In this document: positions 61,598 through 64,000 of the stretch, piece after piece
How the letters are laid out: each line of letters opens with the position of its first letter
Numbering within the stretch: the first letter of the stretch is position 1
Assembly (NCBI GenBank): GCA_964582785.1
Contig: CAZOTT010000002.1
Span: 4,775 to 68,774, forward strand
DNA from: JAMOQA01 sp964582785
Lineage (GTDB): Bacteria > Acidobacteriota > Polarisedimenticolia > J045
DNA: 64,000 nucleotides
Direction: 5' to 3'
The notes under the pieces: model-generated
What the model saw: only the letters and a program-made list of their open reading frames with translations
Told to the model about the DNA's origin: nothing
Database searches by the model: none
Position numbers and translations under genes: made by a program

Positions 61598-62425
61598 GTG
61601 AGCGACGACCTGGACACCCGGCGGGCACGCCTCGCCCGCATCCTGCGGGACCTCGGGCGGGTCCTCGTGGCCCTTTCCGGGGGGCTCGATTCCACCGTCC
61701 TCCTCGCGGCAGCCGCCCGGGAACTCGGCCCCGGCCGGGTCCGGGCGGCGATCGCCGTCGGTCCCTCCCTGCCGCCCGGCGAGCTGGCCTCCGCCCGGGA
61801 GGCCGCCACGCGGGCCGGGGTCCCCCTCGAGGAGGTCGGGGCGCGGGAGTTCGAGGACCCCCGGTACCTGGCGAACGGGGCCGACCGCTGCTACTGGTGC
61901 CGGCGATCCCTGGCCGAGACCCTCCGCCCCCTGGCCGCCCGGGCCGGCGAGACCCCGGTCTACGGGGCGATCACGGACGACCTGGCGGAGGACCGGCCGG
62001 GGATGCGGGCCCTCGCCGAGGCGGGGTTCCGCGCCCCCCTGCTCGAGGCCGGGCTGGGCAAGGAGGACGTCCGCGCCCTCGCCCGGGCCCTGGGGGTGCC
62101 GCAGCCGGACCGCCCGGCTTCCGCCTGTCTTTCGTCACGGGTGGCCCGGGGCCTCCCGATCGACCCCTCCCGCCTCGACCGGATCGGCCGGGCGGAGGCG
62201 TTCCTGCGGGAGCGGGGCTTCCGGGTCGTACGGGTGCGCGACCACGGGGACCTGGCCCGGATCGAGGTCTCCCCCGGGGACCTGCCCCGGATCGCCGGCC
62301 CTCCTTTCCGGGCGGAGGTCGTGACCCGCCTGCGGGCCCTCGGCTGGCAGCGGGTCTCCCTGGACCTCGAGGGGTACCGTCCCGCCGGCCTGCGGGACCC
62401 GGGTCGGGCCGGGAAGGACGCCTGA
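61598..62425 (+). CDS. larE: LarE-type ATP-dependent sulfur transferase (PP-loop)
   Basis: 275 residues from GTG at 61598. The PP-loop is VALSGGLDSTVLLAAA. Cys residues in DRCYWCRRSL and in PASACLSSRVARG give a CxxC plus a third Cys, the pattern of LarE proteins that hold a [4Fe-4S] cluster instead of the sacrificial single Cys. LarE adds sulfur to the pyridinium precursor of the nickel-pincer cofactor. larA, larB and larC are not in the window, so the partner enzyme is unknown. The gene diverges from the subtilase. Confidence 0.88.
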   Translation: MSDDLDTRRARLARILRDLGRVLVALSGGLDSTVLLAAAARELGPGRVRAAIAVGPSLPPGELASAREAATRAGVPLEEVGAREFEDPRYLANGADRCYWCRRSLAETLRPLAARAGETPVYGAITDDLAEDRPGMRALAEAGFRAPLLEAGLGKEDVRALARALGVPQPDRPASACLSSRVARGLPIDPSRLDRIGRAEAFLRERGFRVVRVRDHGDLARIEVSPGDLPRIAGPPFRAEVVTRLRALGWQRVSLDLEGYRPAGLRDPGRAGKDA

Positions 62426-62443
62426 CCGGAGCCGGTCCCCCGG

Positions 62444-63265
62444 TCAGCCGTGGGAGGACCCGTCCCCGATCCGGGCCCGGAGCCCCTCTCCCACCAGGTG
62501 GCAGCCCAGGACCACCAGGAACAGGGCGGTTCCCGGGAAGAGGACGAGCCACCACGCGGTTTCGACGTGTTCCATCGCTTCCCGCAGGAGTCCGCCCCAG
62601 GAAGGGTCGGGGGGATGGATCCCGAGCCCGAGAAAGCCGAGTCCCGCCTCGACGAGGATCGCCCCGGCGGCGAGGAACGCCGCCGGGACCAGGGCCGGCA
62701 GGATCGCGGCGGGAATCACGTGGAGCAGGAGCGTCCGCAGGGGACCCGCCCCGGCGGCCCGGGCCGACGCGACCCGGTCCCCGTCCCGCAGCCGGCGTGC
62801 TTCCGCCCGGACGTAGCGGAAGATCGCGGGCCAGGCGAGGAGGCCCACCAGGAGACCGATCGTCGCCCCTCCCGTCGTCCCCCCCCCGGCCCGGGCGAGC
62901 CCGAGGACCGCCATCGCGGCGACCAGGGCGGGGAAGGCGTAGACGATCTCCGCCAGCCGGGAAAGGAACCGGTCCGGCCAGCCGGCCAGGAGGCCGCCGA
63001 TCCCCCCGAGGAACCCGCCGACGAACAGGGCCACGGCGGTGGCGACCGCACCGGCCAGCAGGCTGCGCCGGCCCCCGTGCAGGAGCCGGGCGAGCACGTC
63101 CCGCCCCAGCCCGTCGGTGCCCAGGGGATGCCCCGGCCCCGGCGGCTCGAGGATCCGCCCGGTGTCGATCGCCAGGGGGTCCAGGGAACGGGGAGCCCCG
63201 AGGCAGGCCAGGGCGAGGAGGAGCAGCAGGGCCGCACCGGCCCGCAGGGCCCGTCCGCCGCTCAT
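62444..63265 (-). CDS. ABC transporter permease, OppC/DppC-like
   Basis: 273 residues from ATG at 63265, overlapping the oppB-like stop as ATGA. HPLGTDGLGRDVLARLLHGGRRSL is the N-terminal signature of this family. The coupling-helix segment EARRLRDGDRVASARAAGAGPLRTLL, LGFLGLGIHPPDPSWGGLL and six hydrophobic helices fit the peptide/nickel permease group. Substrate is not known; peptide or nickel are usual. Nickel would fit larE nearby (speculative). Confidence 0.92.
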   Translation of the reverse strand: MSGGRALRAGAALLLLLALACLGAPRSLDPLAIDTGRILEPPGPGHPLGTDGLGRDVLARLLHGGRRSLLAGAVATAVALFVGGFLGGIGGLLAGWPDRFLSRLAEIVYAFPALVAAMAVLGLARAGGGTTGGATIGLLVGLLAWPAIFRYVRAEARRLRDGDRVASARAAGAGPLRTLLLHVIPAAILPALVPAAFLAAGAILVEAGLGFLGLGIHPPDPSWGGLLREAMEHVETAWWLVLFPGTALFLVVLGCHLVGEGLRARIGDGSSHG

Positions 63266-64000
63266 CGCCGGGTCCCGGTGCCGGCCCGGAGGCGGGGATC
63301 CGCCAGGGCGGCGAGGAGGTCGGCGAGGAACGTCCCGGCCACCGCCAGGAGTCCCGTCACCAGGGTCAGGCCGAGGACCAGGGGCAGGTCCCGGTCGAGG
63401 ACCGCCCGGAGAAAGAGCCTGCCGAGCCCGGGCCAGCCGAAGATGTTCTCGATCAGCACGGAGCCGGTGGCCAGGCCGGGCACCAGGAGCCCGAGGAGGG
63501 TGGCGAGGGGAACCAGCGAGGGCCGGACCCCGTGGAGCAGGACGACCCGCAGCGGCCCCGCGCCGAGGGCCCGGGCGACCCGGGCGTGCCCGGCCCCCAG
63601 CCCCGCGAGGGCGGTGTCCCGGGCGAACCGGGCGTAGAAGGCGAGCTGGTGCAGGCCCAGGGCCAGGGCGGGGAGCACCAGGTGGCGCAGGTGTCCGGTC
63701 AGCCCGGCCACCCCGACGGGGGGCCGCCCGTAGAGGGGCAGGACCCGCCACTCGACGGCCAGGACCTGCTGGAGCAGGAGGGCGAGCCAGAAGGAGGGAA
63801 CCGCGTAGAGACCGAGCACCAGGAGGCCGGCGGCCCGCTCGCGGCCGGACCCGGCCCGGGCGGCCATCCACCACCCGAGGGGAGCGCCGATCCCGAGGAC
63901 CAGCAGGAGGGCGGCCAGGTTCAGCTCGAGGGTGGCGGGGAAGCGGGCGGCCATCTCCCGGGCCACCGGCTGGCCGGTCCGCCACGAGGTACCCAGATCG
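63262..64000 (-). CDS. ABC transporter permease, OppB/DppB-like (start beyond the window)
   Basis: The frame is open to the window end and reads DLGTSWRTGQPVAREMAARFPATLELN, the usual segment in the middle of the OppB N-terminal half. AVPSFWLALLLQQ, FARDTALAGLGAGHARVARALGAG (coupling segment) and IENIFGWPGLGRLF follow. About 245 C-terminal residues are visible, and the N-terminus lies beyond 64000. It overlaps the oppC-like gene. Confidence 0.92.
   Translation of the reverse strand, partial: DLGTSWRTGQPVAREMAARFPATLELNLAALLLVLGIGAPLGWWMAARAGSGRERAAGLLVLGLYAVPSFWLALLLQQVLAVEWRVLPLYGRPPVGVAGLTGHLRHLVLPALALGLHQLAFYARFARDTALAGLGAGHARVARALGAGPLRVVLLHGVRPSLVPLATLLGLLVPGLATGSVLIENIFGWPGLGRLFLRAVLDRDLPLVLGLTLVTGLLAVAGTFLADLLAALADPRLRAGTGTRR

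Noticed and set aside
52578..61601. A 3007-codon open frame on the plus strand opposite the giant subtilase
   Set aside because: It mirrors the subtilase codon by codon, is Val/Asp/Gly-repetitive and has no domain or signal. In a GC-rich gene with strong third-position bias this antisense frame stays open by chance. The sense gene has a catalytic triad, promoter and terminator.

Overview
The window is a very GC-rich stretch (by eye about three quarters G+C) of a Gram-negative bacterial chromosome, from a draft scaffold with one 100-N gap. Genes for Kdo synthesis, heptose kinase, glycosyltransferases, LapA/LapB, BamA and Tat export show an outer membrane with LPS. Menaquinone genes, c-di-GMP signalling, a sigma54 two-component pair and a giant secreted subtilase rich in DDDGDG-type calcium loops would suit Acidobacteriota (Thermoanaerobaculia-like) or a deltaproteobacterial/myxobacterial relative. 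The assignment to a phylum is inference only. Genes are packed tightly, and many neighbours overlap by the 4-nt ATGA or GTGA motif.

Layout: 1-507 is the start of an S41 (CtpA-type) protease, divergent from tatB-tatC-GT2 glycosyltransferase-Kdo-kinase-like gene (596-3255). Next come a membrane HD-GYP/GAF/GGDEF protein (minus), a PAS histidine kinase with an NtrC-type regulator (5900-9320), and a GT9 heptosyltransferase-like gene with a TPR protein (minus). Positions 12034-16130 carry Trm112-like, heptose kinase and a DUF4388-like protein whose 40-residue repeats span the gap. The minus operon 22481-16160 is kdsB-pyrG-kdsA-kdsD-kdsC-lapA-lapB, which makes and activates Kdo, supplies its CTP and adds the LPS control pair LapA/LapB. 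An ABC exporter and a hotdog thioesterase follow, leading into an aromatic cluster (24935-30526): aroA-aroE fusion, aroC, aroK-aroB fusion and aroQ. A minus-strand isocitrate dehydrogenase separates it from a minus operon (40608-31867) of DAHP synthase, menG, menF, menD, menB, menA, menC and menE. The two clusters together cover DAHP to chorismate and most of chorismate to menaquinone; menH is not seen, and the thioesterase at 24481 is a good menI candidate.

The right part holds a degenerate membrane sulfatase-like protein, bamA, dacB, a 45-bp minisatellite, an XRE-type protein, sucC-sucD-ndk, an M48 metalloprotease, a 2704-residue subtilase, larE and an oppB/oppC permease pair cut by the window end.

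The least expected signals are: (i) six genes with a -10 hexamer only 6-10 nt before the start codon and little or no Shine-Dalgarno, suggesting leaderless transcripts; (ii) a structured 185-nt leader before the DAHP synthase-menaquinone operon, with a promoter, a long-range stem, a possible Trp-ending leader peptide and a hairpin over the ribosome binding site; (iii) two enzyme fusions in one shikimate cluster; (iv) a sulfatase-fold protein that has lost its catalytic motif and apparently starts at CTG.
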